Assembly: GCA_964588795.1 (NCBI GenBank)
Contig: CAZPQN010000016.1
Location: forward strand, 1-51,368
Source: CAZPQN01 sp964588795
GTDB lineage: Bacteria > Fidelibacterota > UBA2242
Direction of reading: 5' to 3'
Length of the DNA stretch: 51,368 nt
In this document: piece after piece, positions 51,273 through 51,368 of the stretch
Layout of the letters: the number at the start of each line of letters is the position of its first letter
How positions within the stretch are numbered: the stretch's first letter is position 1
Translations under genes and position numbers: made by a program
Notes under the pieces: generated by a model
Told to the model about the DNA's origin: nothing
The model's input: the letters and a program-made list of their open reading frames with translations, nothing else
Databases searched by the model: none

Positions 51273-51368
51273 CCTACTAATACACCCAATCTCGATAATT
51301 CTGATTCACGCGCGCAATCTATCAAGCAAAAACCAGTTTGTAAATCGGACAAAGTCTGATTCTTGTGT

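Noticed and set aside
1..51368. Mobile element, prophage, tRNA or rRNA
   Set aside because: No transposase, integrase, phage gene, cloverleaf-like sequence or rRNA segment was recognised; gaps are too short for rRNA.

Overview
The window reads as a chromosome segment of a Gram-negative, probably anaerobic or microaerophilic bacterium. It carries outer-membrane FadL and TonB-dependent receptor genes, lipoproteins with clear lipoboxes, and a large [NiFe]-hydrogenase locus. Base composition looks close to 50% GC and genes are packed tightly; no intergenic gap exceeds about 215 bases. The gene mix (PKD-repeat surface protein, receiver/PPDK hybrid, AmpG-like transporter with a beta-domain insert, tandem M2 peptidases, group 4 hydrogenase with Mrp subunits) fits the FCB superphylum outside classical Bacteroidetes, for example Calditrichota or a related candidate phylum. 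That placement is inference. No tRNA, rRNA, CRISPR array, insertion sequence or phage gene was seen.

Region 1 (1-9489, minus strand): a FadL-type porin cut by the window edge, preceded by a six-gene operon running glycosyltransferase, ROK-like kinase, SpoIID/LytB protein, AmpG-like permease, sodium:solute symporter, DUF1343/NamZ-like hydrolase. This looks like a peptidoglycan-fragment salvage or remodelling unit. Region 2 (9641-19802): a lipoprotein and a DUF2135-like secreted protein, a receiver plus PEP-synthase-like ATP-grasp protein with a near-consensus promoter, thioredoxin, a DUF1232 protein, a YqiA-like hydrolase, a dCMP-deaminase-like enzyme, glutamine synthetase and an exported oligoendopeptidase F.

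Region 3 (20018-32616, minus strand): a 15-repeat PKD surface protein, a RsbU-type phosphatase and a LysM-FecR-Ig protein whose reading frame is broken by one in-frame TGA, then two tandem M2-type metallopeptidase lipoproteins. Region 4 (32772-34208, plus strand): a LiaF-like membrane protein with a one-base frameshift that makes it run on into an exported protein-isoaspartate methyltransferase; the apparent fusion is an artefact.

Region 5 (34273-37188, minus strand): nikR, a TonB receptor (probably for nickel) and a methyltransferase. Region 6 (37251-51272, minus strand): a nineteen-gene operon. It starts with a lone receiver-domain response regulator, continues with a HydB/HydG-like flavin and iron-sulfur diaphorase pair, a group 4 membrane-bound [NiFe] hydrogenase core, a complete Mrp-type antiporter set in canonical A-B-C-D-E-F-G order with MrpA split, a HycF-like ferredoxin and a HycI-type maturation protease, and ends with a RegB-like histidine kinase. 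Together with the adjacent nikR operon this is the most notable system in the window: a predicted NAD(P)H-linked, cation-translocating hydrogenase packaged with its own maturation protease, redox sensor and nickel supply.
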